Assembly (NCBI RefSeq): GCF_019236175.1
Contig: NZ_JAFAJM010000024.1
Coordinates: 186,001 to 250,000, forward strand
Source of the DNA: Chryseobacterium sp.
GTDB lineage: Bacteria > Bacteroidota > Bacteroidia > Flavobacteriales > Weeksellaceae
DNA: 64,000 nt
Direction of reading: 5' to 3'
Each line of letters starts with the position of its first letter. Positions within the stretch are counted from its first letter, which is position 1. Both the position numbers and the translations under genes were made by a program. Under the pieces are notes generated by a model. That model was not told the DNA's origin, did no database searches, and worked only from the letters and a program-made list of their open reading frames with translations. Shown here piece after piece: positions 1-9,125 of the stretch.

Positions 1-123
1 AAGCCTCTTAGTCTTCACGGGTCCAACAGAACAACCAACGCGAAGAAAAGAAGAGTAATTCATATTGAATTTTCAGATAAAGAGCTGCCGGAAGTACTGA
101 GGTGGTCTGAAAGAATAAATTAA
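1..123 (+). CDS. C-terminal fragment, probable phytanoyl-CoA dioxygenase (PhyH) family protein
   Basis: Only the last 40 codons lie in the window; the reading frame is open from base 1 to a TAA at 121-123. The fragment contains LHGSNRTTNAKKRRVIHIEF, which resembles the end of the PhyH-type Fe(II)/2-oxoglutarate dioxygenases. In that family a late His followed by G-S/N-R contributes to iron and 2-oxoglutarate binding, and a basic R-R-x-x-H-I strand follows. The family hydroxylates small lipophilic or metabolite substrates in the cytoplasm, but the substrate cannot be told from this piece. A strong hairpin follows directly, so the gene ends a transcript. The family assignment is inferred from a short motif and needs the sequence before base 1. 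Confidence 0.6.
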   Translation, partial: KPLSLHGSNRTTNAKKRRVIHIEFSDKELPEVLRWSERIN

Positions 124-131
124 GTCTTATC

Positions 132-174
132 AAAAAACATCCCTCTTCAGAAATTATGAAGAGGGATGTTTTTT
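132..174 (+). terminator. Rho-independent terminator, probably bidirectional
   Basis: AACATCCCTCTTCA pairs with the complementary arm ending GAGGGATGTT across a 9-nt loop and is followed by TTTTTTC; an A-run precedes it. It lies between the convergent PhyH fragment (+) and the GH92 gene (-), and serves both strands. Confidence 0.85.
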
Positions 175-192
175 CATTTAACCGTAATCGTT

Positions 193-2994
193 TTAGTTTG
201 CAGAAATCTCATCGATAAAGATATAAGCATTACCATCTGCTCCCTGATGCCATTCAGGAAGTTTACCAAAATAATATGCTTTTACTTTGATATATCTGGC
301 CTCAGTCGGAAGAATATCCGCAGTGAAATCTTTAATCCGGACTTTCTCATCTTTCGGATCAACCGTATTGTCAACTGTTTTTAAAAGAATGAAATCTTTA
401 CCGTTCATCGAAGCATAATATTCCACTTTTTTAGGCATCAGAATCCATGCTTTACTGTCCTGAAGATAAGTGGAGGATATAGTTGTAATCTGTTGAGATG
501 ATTTAAAATCAATAATTGCTTCAAAATTCTGCCCCTGATATCCCTGCCATTCTCCTTTTCTCCAGTTGAGATCTCCCCGGATTCCGTCAATAAGAGCCAG
601 CTTTCCGTTAGCCGTATACTGAGGAGTGGCTTTTGAAAGAATATTGATATCCCAGTAATTCGGTCTTCTGCTGAAATTAGCGACCGTAACAGAACTTTTC
701 TCTCCGCTTTTTTCCGAGTAGGCGAGAACCTGAGTTGTTTTTATCACAGAAAACGGACCTTTATAAGGAATGAAAGTTTTTCTTTTATTGGCATCGCTTT
801 CATCCATGGTCATATAATAGATCTTGTCTCCCGGGTTTAAAGGGGTGATTTCAACTTTGGTGGAAAAGTCAAAGATACGGTCCGCTGCAATCACCGGTGA
901 AGCGGTGAGTTGGGGGTATTTAAAATCCTTGAAAGACCTTATATTTTCAAACCCCAGTGTCTTCAGTTCTGTTTTACCGGTATTTTTAGTGATGGTTTTT
1001 GTACTGCCGTCTTCAAGATGAATCTTAATCTCATCAAAATAAGGGGTAGTTGTTTCCCATTCCGGTAATCCGGGACTCACAGAATAGATTCCCATAGAAC
1101 TTAAAACATACCAGGCGCTCATCTGGCCGCAGTCTTCATTTCCGATCAGGCCATCCGGTGTGTTTTTGTAAAAATGGTCCAGAATATGTTTGATTTTAGC
1201 ATCGGTTTTCTCAGGTTTTCCTACAAAATTGTAAAGATAAGCGATATGATGGCTGGGTTCATTCCCCTGAGCATACTGACCCATAAGCCCTGTAATATCT
1301 ACCTGTTCTCTTCCGGTGGTTGTATCGGGAGCTGCAAAAATCGCATCAATGAACTGCTCAAATTTTTCTTTTCCTCCATGAGCTGCAATAAGCCCCGGAA
1401 TGTCCTGTTGTACGGAATAAGAATAATGCCATGAATTTCCTTCTGTATAATTGTTGTTGACTTCCTGCGGATCGAAAGGTTCGTACCAGTTTCCGTTTTT
1501 TCTCGGCTGCATAAAGCCATTTTTAGGATTATAAAGGTTTTTCCAGTTCTGGGAACGTTTCATGAAATACTGATAATCTTCCTTCTTTCCTAGAATTTTA
1601 GCCATTTGGGCAATGCACCAGTCATCATAAGCATATTCTACTGTCTTGGAAACACTTTCAGACTCATCATCCATGCTGATGTAGTTATTTTGTTTATAAG
1701 CATTTAAACCGAAAATATCCAGCATGGCAGAATGTTTGGAAGCCTGAAACGCCTTTTCATAATCAAAGCCATTAATTCCTTTGGCCATGGCATCTGCAAT
1801 TACAGAAACAGCGTGATAGCCGATCATACATTCTGTTTCATTAGAGGCCAGTTCCCAAACCGGAAGTTTTCCGCCCTGTTCATACTGTCTGATAAATGTA
1901 TTGATAAAATCTGCCGTTCTTTTTCTGTCGATTAAAGTCATTAAAGGATGGGCACCTCTGAAGGTATCCCAAAGTGAAAAAACGGTGTAATAATTGAAAT
2001 CTTTAGCAGTATAAAGTCGGTTGTCCCTTCCGCGATATTTTCCGTCCACATCCATATTGATATTAGGTTGTGTAAATACGTGATATAAGGCCGTATAAAA
2101 AACAGCTAATTTATTTTGATCATCAGATCTGACTTCTATTTTTGAAAGCTCTTTGTTCCAGTCATTTTCAGCCTGTTTTTTGATCGTTTCAAAATCTTTG
2201 GATAGCCCTTCAGCTAACATATTTTTTCCGGCTCCTTCATAGCCCGTCGGTGAAAGGGCAACTTTTATATTGATTTTTTCTCCTTTCTTAACATCTGTAG
2301 AAAATGCCAGAGCCAGCTTAGTGCCGCTAAAGAGATTGTTTTCCTGTTTTCCGTTAACTTCTTTCTTTGAAATCTTCATGGGCTTTGAAAATTCGATTCT
2401 GGTATAGATGTACTGATTGGTCGCCCATGCTTCACTTCTTCTGAATACTTCAATGGTCTTATCATCAATGATTTTTACTTCCCCTTCAAGAAGTTTATCC
2501 CTGTGATTGAGATCCAGAATAATATTGGCATTTCCTGCATTGTTGAAGGTATATTCATGATAGCCAACCCTTTTTGTGGCCGTAAGCCGGACATTAATAT
2601 TGTTTTTGTCTAATTTGACCGAATAGAAGCCGGCTGTTGCTTTTTCGTTTTTATGAGAAAATTTTGAAGAATACTCTTTACTGTCCAGACTTGGATTCCC
2701 CATTGTGGGCATCAGCATAATATCGCCGTAATCAGACACTCCGGTTCCGTTCAGATGGGTATGGGAAAAGCCATAGATTACAGAATCCGAATAATGATAA
2801 CCACTGCATCCGTCCCAGCTTCCATCAATTCTGGTATCAGGAGAAAGCTGCACCATGCCGAAAGGAACAGTGGCTCCCGGAAAGGTATGACCGTGACCGC
2901 CTGTTCCTATAAAAGGATTGACATGTTGTGAATAATTTTGAGCATATATGATCTGAGTGATGAATAAAGAAAATACAATCAGCCTTTTTTTCAT
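193..2994 (-). CDS. GH92 family alpha-1,2-mannosidase, secreted
   Basis: A 933-residue exported glycoside hydrolase. A Sec signal peptide (about residues 1-19, ending YAQ) is followed by the GH92 signature GTGGHGHTFPGA at 30-41 and then the two-part GH92 body. The catalytic half shows NETECMIGYH near 385-395 and GNEPSHHIAYLYN near 576-590, both family hallmarks. GH92 enzymes are calcium-dependent exo-mannosidases that invert the anomeric centre and remove alpha-linked mannose from N-glycans or yeast mannan. A chitobiase-type Ig-like segment follows (about 700-790), then an F5/8 type C-like carbohydrate-binding domain (about 798-930), making the protein longer than a minimal GH92. No lipobox is seen, so it is probably periplasmic. 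It is divergent from the neighbouring receptor gene with a 104-bp gap. The family is clear; the precise linkage is not. Confidence 0.92.
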   Translation of the reverse strand: MKKRLIVFSLFITQIIYAQNYSQHVNPFIGTGGHGHTFPGATVPFGMVQLSPDTRIDGSWDGCSGYHYSDSVIYGFSHTHLNGTGVSDYGDIMLMPTMGNPSLDSKEYSSKFSHKNEKATAGFYSVKLDKNNINVRLTATKRVGYHEYTFNNAGNANIILDLNHRDKLLEGEVKIIDDKTIEVFRRSEAWATNQYIYTRIEFSKPMKISKKEVNGKQENNLFSGTKLALAFSTDVKKGEKINIKVALSPTGYEGAGKNMLAEGLSKDFETIKKQAENDWNKELSKIEVRSDDQNKLAVFYTALYHVFTQPNINMDVDGKYRGRDNRLYTAKDFNYYTVFSLWDTFRGAHPLMTLIDRKRTADFINTFIRQYEQGGKLPVWELASNETECMIGYHAVSVIADAMAKGINGFDYEKAFQASKHSAMLDIFGLNAYKQNNYISMDDESESVSKTVEYAYDDWCIAQMAKILGKKEDYQYFMKRSQNWKNLYNPKNGFMQPRKNGNWYEPFDPQEVNNNYTEGNSWHYSYSVQQDIPGLIAAHGGKEKFEQFIDAIFAAPDTTTGREQVDITGLMGQYAQGNEPSHHIAYLYNFVGKPEKTDAKIKHILDHFYKNTPDGLIGNEDCGQMSAWYVLSSMGIYSVSPGLPEWETTTPYFDEIKIHLEDGSTKTITKNTGKTELKTLGFENIRSFKDFKYPQLTASPVIAADRIFDFSTKVEITPLNPGDKIYYMTMDESDANKRKTFIPYKGPFSVIKTTQVLAYSEKSGEKSSVTVANFSRRPNYWDINILSKATPQYTANGKLALIDGIRGDLNWRKGEWQGYQGQNFEAIIDFKSSQQITTISSTYLQDSKAWILMPKKVEYYASMNGKDFILLKTVDNTVDPKDEKVRIKDFTADILPTEARYIKVKAYYFGKLPEWHQGADGNAYIFIDEISAN

Positions 2995-3098
2995 ATTTAA
3001 ATTTTATGATAACGAATATATCGAAAAACAATAAGATACAAAGTAGTGATGTAATAAAGAGGAGAAACAGATTGTCTTATTAAAAACTATTAGAATCA

Positions 3099-5441
3099 AT
3101 GAAAAAGATATTACTTGCTGTGGGCCTGCTGTTGCCGCTATTTATATTTTCCCAGACTATAAAAGGAAAAATTTCTCAATCCGGAAATGCCGTTTCTTAT
3201 GTTGAAGTTATAGCTGTAAAAAATGAGAAAAAACAGACTGCCATTTCTGATGAAAAAGGAAATTATTCTCTTAATCTTACCGAAAACGGAAATTACAATA
3301 TCAGACTTATCCAGGATGGAGAAGAGATTTCCCAGGCTGAGATAAACGTACAGGGAGATGTACAACAGGATTTTTTCATTGATCGTAAAAAAGAAAAACA
3401 ACTTGAGGGCGTTACTCTAACGGCAAAAAAAAAGCTGATTGAAAGAAAGGCTGATCGGTTGATTTTTAATGTCGCCCAATCTGTAGCTTCTCAGGGAATG
3501 GATGGTGCCGATGCGCTTGCTACAACTCCTCTTATCAAGGTTGATGATAATTCAGGAGTATCTATTGCAGGGAAAAGCGGAGTCGCTATCATGATCAATG
3601 AGAGGATACTGAATCTTTCCGGAAGTGAGCTTGTTACTTACCTCAAAAGTCTCCGGTCAGAAAATATTGAAAAAATAGAAGTCATTACGACCCCTCCTGC
3701 AAAGTATGAAGCTCAGGGAAACAGTGGTCTTATTAATATTGTCTTAAAGAAAAATCAGAATCTCGGATGGAGCGGAAGTCTTACCTCAACGCTTCAGCAG
3801 CAGACATATACAGGATTTTCAAATAGTACAACCATTAATTATCAAAATGAAAAACTGCGTTCTTCATTAAAATTAAGACAATATAAGTACGAAAAACATT
3901 CTTATGAAAATTATAGAATTGAAGGAGCCGACGGGCTTAAAAGCTCAGATGACAGAAGGGATTTCGGAGACGGATTAGGCGCTAATCTAAGTATTGACTA
4001 TCTGCTGACCCCAAAATCTAATATCGGATTCATCTACGATTACGGGGATGGGCATTCCAATATGAACGTCATGAATACTTCGGATTATTTTCAAAATGAC
4101 AGTTATACCAGTACATTGTCTACCTATGCAGAGCACAGAGGGAAAAGCACTCAGCAGACAATCAGTGCTTACTATGATGTGAAATTTGGAAAACAGGATA
4201 ACAAGCTGAGCATTACCGGAAATTATTTCTCAAATATTCCTAAAACAACTATTGATTTTATTACCACCGCTACTTCAGGAGGTCCGTCTACCGTAAAATC
4301 ACCTTCCACTGTTGACTATAAAATTTATTCCGGACAGGCAGATCTTACATTACCTTTTCAGTGGGTAAAAACAGAAGCAGGAGTGAAGTTTACCAATTTT
4401 GATAATAATTCAGATATATTTTATCAGAATCTTAAGGGTGGAAGCTACATCACTGATCCCATAAAAAGCAATGAATTTAAATATAATGAGAAAAACTATG
4501 CTGCCTATATCAGTTTTGAAAAAGCGTTCAATGAAAAGTGGTCCGCAAAAGCCGGACTGCGTTATGAATATTCCACGGTAACCGGAAACTCTCTGACTTC
4601 CGGACAGCAGACAGAAAACAAATATGGGCAATTTTTTCCTACCGCATATATTTCCTATAAGAGCAATGAGAATCATACCTTCAGTCTTAATTATTCAAAA
4701 AGAATCAACAGACCGGATTTCCGTGCAATTAATCCGTATCGCTGGTATATCAACATCAATTCCTATTCTACCGGAAATCCGTTTTTAAAGCCTTCTTTTA
4801 ATCATAATATTGAATTCTCTTATGTTTACAAAGGGAAGTTATCCGCTTCAGCTTATTTCCAGAGAACCCTGAACGGTTTTGCTCAGATTGTTAATCTTGA
4901 CGGGGAAAACAGGATCAGCACTTTTGCTAATTTCTATAATCAGAACAGCACGGGAATTACGTTGAATTATTCAGACACTTTCTTTAAACGCTGGGAAGCC
5001 AATTATTCGGCTGATCTTTCTTATATGGAAACAAAAGTTTTTGCTACCGATGCAGCTTCCAGAAAAGGCCAGGGATATGATTTCAATTTTCAGAATAATG
5101 TGTCACTGAATAAAAGCAAAACCATTCAGCTGGTGCTCAACTACTGGTTCCGTCTGCCCTCAAATTTTGGAATAATTCATTGGGATTATACAGGAAATGT
5201 TACTTCCGGATTAAAGCTGAGTCTTATGGAAAAAAATCTTCAGATCAATCTGCTGGTTTCAGATATTTTTAAACAATCCAGAAGCAGGGGGCAGATATTC
5301 TATACTACCGGAACTCATTATTTTAATAATTATTACGATGCCAGAAGGCTTACTCTGTCGGCAACTTATACTTTTGGAAATAAAAAAGTAAAAGGTACCG
5401 AACGTAATATTAAATTTGACGAAAAGAACAGGGCAAATTAA
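3099..5441 (+). CDS. TonB-dependent-receptor-like outer membrane beta-barrel protein
   Basis: A 780-residue protein with a signal peptide (about 1-19, ending FSQ). A carboxypeptidase-regulatory-like beta-sandwich (about 20-95) is followed by a plug-like domain (about 110-215) containing IEVITTPPAKYEAQGNSG, which is typical of the outer-membrane beta-barrel family in Bacteroidota. The remainder is rich in alternating aromatic strands, as in a 22-strand barrel. Members sit in the outer membrane and resemble TonB-dependent transporters, but they usually lack a SusD partner and their substrates are mostly unknown. No SusD-like gene is adjacent, so glycan import with the divergent GH92 mannosidase is only a guess. 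The start is the first ATG before a good signal peptide. Confidence 0.85.
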   Translation: MKKILLAVGLLLPLFIFSQTIKGKISQSGNAVSYVEVIAVKNEKKQTAISDEKGNYSLNLTENGNYNIRLIQDGEEISQAEINVQGDVQQDFFIDRKKEKQLEGVTLTAKKKLIERKADRLIFNVAQSVASQGMDGADALATTPLIKVDDNSGVSIAGKSGVAIMINERILNLSGSELVTYLKSLRSENIEKIEVITTPPAKYEAQGNSGLINIVLKKNQNLGWSGSLTSTLQQQTYTGFSNSTTINYQNEKLRSSLKLRQYKYEKHSYENYRIEGADGLKSSDDRRDFGDGLGANLSIDYLLTPKSNIGFIYDYGDGHSNMNVMNTSDYFQNDSYTSTLSTYAEHRGKSTQQTISAYYDVKFGKQDNKLSITGNYFSNIPKTTIDFITTATSGGPSTVKSPSTVDYKIYSGQADLTLPFQWVKTEAGVKFTNFDNNSDIFYQNLKGGSYITDPIKSNEFKYNEKNYAAYISFEKAFNEKWSAKAGLRYEYSTVTGNSLTSGQQTENKYGQFFPTAYISYKSNENHTFSLNYSKRINRPDFRAINPYRWYININSYSTGNPFLKPSFNHNIEFSYVYKGKLSASAYFQRTLNGFAQIVNLDGENRISTFANFYNQNSTGITLNYSDTFFKRWEANYSADLSYMETKVFATDAASRKGQGYDFNFQNNVSLNKSKTIQLVLNYWFRLPSNFGIIHWDYTGNVTSGLKLSLMEKNLQINLLVSDIFKQSRSRGQIFYTTGTHYFNNYYDARRLTLSATYTFGNKKVKGTERNIKFDEKNRAN

Positions 5442-5461
5442 TAATTTCATTCCCTGTTATT

Positions 5462-5917
5462 TTAGACTTCTCCTTCAAAGAAATTATCGAGATAATCCTT
5501 TTTATCACTTTCTTCCCTAAAGGTACCCAGATGTTTTTTCCATGCCTGAGATTCATGATAAACAATCCCCATTTCCCATACACAATATGTAGGAAGATGG
5601 GTTTTGTTTCTATCCCAGATTTCAAATGTTCCTGAACCGTTGTAGTAAACACTTTCCCATAATTCATTTTCACTGCGCCATGTACAGACCAAAAGGAGGT
5701 AATGCTCGCCGCATTGGTGTAAAATCACAAATCCAAGATCGTCCGTATCCTGAAAATTTTCGGCGGAATTCTCTATGCAGATTTTAGCAGACTGAATGTC
5801 CTGTAATAAGACTTCTGCAGGGTCTTCTGCAAGATTATACCATTTGAATCTGGTCTTTCCGACAGTGTAAAGACCTATTGGGGCAGCATATTTGGAAGGA
5901 TAGGCATTGGTTTTCAT
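5462..5917 (-). CDS. Hypothetical cytoplasmic protein, 151 aa
   Basis: I do not recognise a family. The 151 residues carry no signal peptide or membrane segment. The protein is rich in Trp, Tyr and acidic residues, with a run of beta-like hydrophobic segments (LGFVILHQCGEHYLLLVCTW near 82-101) and an acidic C-terminus. The composition resembles small immunity or SMI1-like folds, but no defining motif is present, so that is speculation. The gene converges on the receptor gene with a 20-nt gap and is divergent from mrp. It is likely real because it is a long open frame with normal codon use and no competing frame. Confidence 0.65.
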   Translation of the reverse strand: MKTNAYPSKYAAPIGLYTVGKTRFKWYNLAEDPAEVLLQDIQSAKICIENSAENFQDTDDLGFVILHQCGEHYLLLVCTWRSENELWESVYYNGSGTFEIWDRNKTHLPTYCVWEMGIVYHESQAWKKHLGTFREESDKKDYLDNFFEGEV

Positions 5918-6041
5918 TAGCTTTGCTTTTAGCGGTTTAAAATCTTACTAAAGTAAGAAACAATGAAATAAAATTTTTAGTGATCTTATTTATCACCTGA
6001 TGTTATAGATTTTATTGATTCTAAATTATCAAAAAAAAGCG

Positions 6042-6049
6042 TAAATTTG
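6042..6049 (+). promoter_or_regulatory. Candidate Bacteroidota -7 element for mrp
   Basis: TAAATTTG fits the TAnnTTTG consensus exactly and ends 20 nt before the mrp ATG. A TTG at 6015-6017 is spaced 24 nt away, longer than ideal, so only the -7 half is well supported. Confidence 0.4.
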
Positions 6050-6068
6050 TGAACAATTTATATTTAGT

Positions 6069-7175
6069 ATGTTGACGAAAGAAAAGGTTCAAGATTTCCT
6101 TAAAGAAATAGAAGTAGACGACTTGGTGAATAATCTTCAGATTATGGGTGATGATGTTTATATTGACATGACCGCTCATTCGCCTGCAATGCACGAAAAG
6201 AAAAAACTGGAAGCTGCAATGAAACAAGCTTTTGCCAGTGAGTTTGGAGAAAATGTTCATTTAAAACTTAAAATCGTTTCTCCGGAACCTAGTGAAATTC
6301 AGCAAAGCCAGATCAAAGGAAAACAAATTCCGGGAATTCAAAATATTATCGCTATCGCTTCCGGAAAAGGAGGAGTAGGAAAATCTACAGTTTCTGCAAA
6401 TATGGCAGTGACATTAGCTAAAATGGGCTTTAAAGTAGGATTATTAGATGCTGATATTTACGGCCCGTCAGTACCTACAATGTTTGACACAGAAGGCGCA
6501 AAACCGATTTCTGTAGAAGTAAATGGTAAAAACATGATGAAGCCTGTAGAAAATTATGGGGTGAAAATGCTTTCTATCGGATATTTCTCAGGAGCCAACC
6601 AGGCTGTAGTATGGAGAGGACCAATGGCCTCAAAGGCTTTAAATCAAATGATCAGAGACGCTGCATGGGGAGAATTGGATTTCTTATTAATTGACCTTCC
6701 TCCAGGAACAGGTGATATCCATTTATCCATCATTCAGGAAGTTCCTGTGACAGGAGCTGTCATTGTAAGTACTCCTCAGCATGTTGCCTTGGCAGATGTA
6801 AGAAAAGGAATCGCTATGTTCCAGATGGAAAGTATTAATATTCCGGTTCTTGGATTAATCGAAAATATGGCGTATTTTACACCGGAAGAACTTCCTGAAA
6901 ATAAATATTATATTTTTGGAAATCAGGGCGCTCAGTATCTTGCTGAAGATCTTGGTATTCCGGTACTTGGAGAAATTCCTTTGATCCAGAGTATCAGAGA
7001 AGCAGGAGATGTCGGTAGACCGGCTGCTCTTCAGGAGAACTCTAAAATTGCAGATATCTATACAGAAACAGCAAGAAAAATGGTTGAAAGCTTAGTGGAA
7101 AGAAATAAAAATCTTCCGCCTACTGAAGCCGTAAAGATCTCTACAATGGCAGGTTGCTCCCCGAAAGCAAAATAA
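6069..7175 (+). CDS. apbC: Mrp/ApbC (NBP35-type) iron-sulfur cluster carrier ATPase
   Basis: A 368-residue cytoplasmic P-loop NTPase. The N-terminal ~85 residues form a MIP18/DUF59-like domain. The deviant Walker A GKGGVGKST lies at 99-107, DADIYGPSVP follows soon after, and DLPPGTGD gives the Walker B region. This is the bacterial Mrp layout: it binds ATP, carries a 4Fe-4S cluster between subunits and delivers it to apo-proteins. The C-terminal tail keeps only one cysteine (AGCSPKAK) and not a CxxC there, so the bridging cysteines would have to lie elsewhere. The next gene encodes a NifU C-terminal-domain protein, which supports a role in Fe-S delivery. The start matches family length and lies just downstream of a TAnnTTTG box. 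Confidence 0.93.
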   Translation: MLTKEKVQDFLKEIEVDDLVNNLQIMGDDVYIDMTAHSPAMHEKKKLEAAMKQAFASEFGENVHLKLKIVSPEPSEIQQSQIKGKQIPGIQNIIAIASGKGGVGKSTVSANMAVTLAKMGFKVGLLDADIYGPSVPTMFDTEGAKPISVEVNGKNMMKPVENYGVKMLSIGYFSGANQAVVWRGPMASKALNQMIRDAAWGELDFLLIDLPPGTGDIHLSIIQEVPVTGAVIVSTPQHVALADVRKGIAMFQMESINIPVLGLIENMAYFTPEELPENKYYIFGNQGAQYLAEDLGIPVLGEIPLIQSIREAGDVGRPAALQENSKIADIYTETARKMVESLVERNKNLPPTEAVKISTMAGCSPKAK

Positions 7176-7224
7176 TATCAACTTTCAATCAAATTTGAAA
7201 AAACCGAATTGAACTGAAAAAAAT

Positions 7225-7473
7225 ATGGAAACAAATATAACGCACGAAGATACAGTAACAAGAGTAATGGAAGCTCTGGAAAGCATCAGACCGTTTTTAA
7301 ATAAAGACGGTGGTGATATCGAGCTTATTGACGTGAAAGATAATCAGGTTTTTGTGAAACTTTTGGGTAACTGTTCCGGATGTTCATTAAATTTTTCAAC
7401 CCTTAAATTAGGTGTTGAAAATACAATTAAACAACATGCTCCGGAAATTGAAAAAGTAATCAACGTAGAGTAA
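7225..7473 (+). CDS. NifU C-terminal-domain protein (Fe-S scaffold or carrier)
   Basis: An 82-residue stand-alone NifU C-terminal domain. It begins with the family-typical stretch RPFLNKDGGDIELIDV (22-37) and contains the cluster-binding pair C50-S-G-C53 followed by LNFSTLKLGVE. Such proteins dimerise and hold one 4Fe-4S cluster between two CxxC pairs for transfer to target enzymes. It lies 49 nt after mrp on the same strand and ends at a strong terminator, so the two are probably one transcript and one delivery route. Confidence 0.92.
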   Translation: METNITHEDTVTRVMEALESIRPFLNKDGGDIELIDVKDNQVFVKLLGNCSGCSLNFSTLKLGVENTIKQHAPEIEKVINVE

Positions 7474-7496
7474 AAATTATATCTGAGATATTTTTA

Positions 7497-7531
7497 AAAA
7501 GACAGGCTTTATTGGATAGAGCCTGTCTTTT
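7497..7531 (+). terminator. Rho-independent terminator after the mrp-NifU operon
   Basis: AAAAGACAGGCT (7497-7508) pairs with AGCCTGTCTTTT (7520-7531), loop 11 nt, followed by TTTATATAAA. It also serves the convergent leftward operon ending at 7570. Confidence 0.88.
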
Positions 7532-7569
7532 TTATATAAAAATCATAACGAAATCAATCTGTATTCCGT

Positions 7570-8367
7570 CTAATTAAAATGGTTTCTCAGAGAAATATTA
7601 GAGTTGGTACTGACACTTATATTACTGTTTGTGGTATCACGCATTCTGTACTGAACCTGAACCTGGGTTCCCGCCGTAAGATTTCCCATCCAAAATAGCG
7701 GCATACTTCCTCCGCTTCCTCCACCACCGGTCCCAAAGTAAGAGGTTGCCAATACCGTGGAAGTCGTGGTATTGATGATCCGTGCGCCAAAAGTTTTGGT
7801 TGTTCCGCTGGAGGTTGAAATACTTACCTGGACAATTCCGGAAAATGAATAGAGCCCGGTAGTGGGTATTGTAAATGTACCGGCATTATGTACGTTGCTG
7901 ATATCTATACGTTCGGTCGAAAAATCCATAGTGGTCCACGGGGAATAAGCTGATGCGGTATAAGCGGTCGTAGAGGTAGGAGGGCTGCCGGCAAACATCA
8001 GTTCCGTAATATTACGGTTGTCAATTTCAGTACGGGTATCGGTTACCCTTGCAATAGATTCCCATTGCGTTCCTGTCCATATATAAAACGTATCCTGAAA
8101 AACATTGTTTGGTGAAGTTCCTGCATTTAAAAGATTATACACGAGCATTCCCTGATCAGGAGAGCTGACGGATGAAGCAACCGGAACGGTGGTAATATCA
8201 TTAATGCCGGATAACTGAACCCGGGGAATCAGCAATCCCTTGTTGGCACTTGCAAGATCCAGAATGGTGGCCGGATCCGGATTGGTTGTTCCTATACCAA
8301 CTTGCGCTTTTGCAATGCAATAAATAAAGAGCAAAAGAAATCCTGTTAATTTATATTTTGAGTTCAT
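7570..8367 (-). CDS. Secreted protein with C1q/TNF-like C-terminal domain (third of three)
   Basis: A 265-residue exported protein with a signal peptide (1-21, ending AKA). The N-terminal segment GIGTTNPDPATILDLASANK matches the N-terminus common in flavobacterial surface proteins. The C-terminal ~130 residues contain FTIPTTGLYSFSGIVQVSIS, the G-x-Y-x-F/V core strand of C1q- and TNF-like jelly rolls, and end in a strand-like tail. I see no T9SS sorting domain or lipobox. It is the last gene of a tightly packed set of three, 3 nt after its neighbour's stop, so they are surely co-transcribed. The function is unknown; trimeric adhesion or surface decoration would fit the fold. The domain call rests on pattern, not on a profile search. 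Confidence 0.75.
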   Translation of the reverse strand: MNSKYKLTGFLLLFIYCIAKAQVGIGTTNPDPATILDLASANKGLLIPRVQLSGINDITTVPVASSVSSPDQGMLVYNLLNAGTSPNNVFQDTFYIWTGTQWESIARVTDTRTEIDNRNITELMFAGSPPTSTTAYTASAYSPWTTMDFSTERIDISNVHNAGTFTIPTTGLYSFSGIVQVSISTSSGTTKTFGARIINTTTSTVLATSYFGTGGGGSGGSMPLFWMGNLTAGTQVQVQYRMRDTTNSNISVSTNSNISLRNHFN

Positions 8368-8370
8368 ATT

Positions 8371-9123
8371 TTAATATTTATAGATGTTAACGGTTCCTGA
8401 CTCTATTCTGTAATTCCCTGCTGTAAAAGAGTATTGAAATGCCAGGATATCATTTACATTGAGGTTTTGAGTACTGATTAAGGTCGTATACATTCTGTTG
8501 AGAACGAATCTTCCTGAAATAAAACTGATATTGCTGCCGTTCCTTGAGAGTCTGTTTGTACTTGTCCCCCCTGAGTTGGCCGCATTGGACATGATGGATA
8601 CAAACTCTATGGCATATATTCCTGTAGAAGGTACAGTATATTGGTTGGTGGAAAAATTCCAGCCCCAGTATTTATCGACAAGAACTTCCTGAGAAGTTAA
8701 GGTAAGGGGAGTAGCTCCTCCTCCTCCTGCAGTACCGAGTACCGTATATGGCTTTTGCGTTACTGCGGCCGTGAAGATCAATAACGGAACGTGAGTGGAA
8801 CTGATGATACTTTCCGTTGCCGTTGAGGTAGCCTCGGAATGATATTGATTATCACTGGCCCAATAGGTAATAGAAGGGGTGAGATCATTGGTAATATCCA
8901 TTGTGGTGTTATAAAGCATGACTCCCAATGCAGGTGATGGTATGGGAGCAACTGTACTGGCTTTATTGCTAATGGTCAGATTAGGAATTCTAAGCGCTTT
9001 ATTATTTGCGTCTAATTTTAAAACGGCTCCTGTTGAAACATTAGTAGATCCTATGACTAATTGTCCAAAATAGAATGGAGTAAACAACAGAAAAGTAAAT
9101 AGATAAAAAAGAGTTGCTTTCAT
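8371..9123 (-). CDS. Secreted protein with C1q-like C-terminal domain (second of three)
   Basis: A 250-residue paralogue of its two neighbours. It has a signal peptide (about 1-20, ending YFG-Q) and then LVIGSTNVSTGAVLKLDANN, a degenerate form of the GIGTTNPDPSAILD motif. In the second half, YTVPSTGIYAIEFVSIMSN corresponds to the core C1q-like strand seen in the flanking proteins. The C-terminus NDILAFQYSFTAGNYRIESG also fits the final strands of that fold. It is 2 nt from the upstream gene and 3 nt from the downstream one, implying translational coupling. The three proteins are divergent in sequence but alike in length and layout, which suggests a hetero-oligomer; that is an inference. Confidence 0.72.
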   Translation of the reverse strand: MKATLFYLFTFLLFTPFYFGQLVIGSTNVSTGAVLKLDANNKALRIPNLTISNKASTVAPIPSPALGVMLYNTTMDITNDLTPSITYWASDNQYHSEATSTATESIISSTHVPLLIFTAAVTQKPYTVLGTAGGGGATPLTLTSQEVLVDKYWGWNFSTNQYTVPSTGIYAIEFVSIMSNAANSGGTSTNRLSRNGSNISFISGRFVLNRMYTTLISTQNLNVNDILAFQYSFTAGNYRIESGTVNIYKY

Positions 9124-9125
9124 AA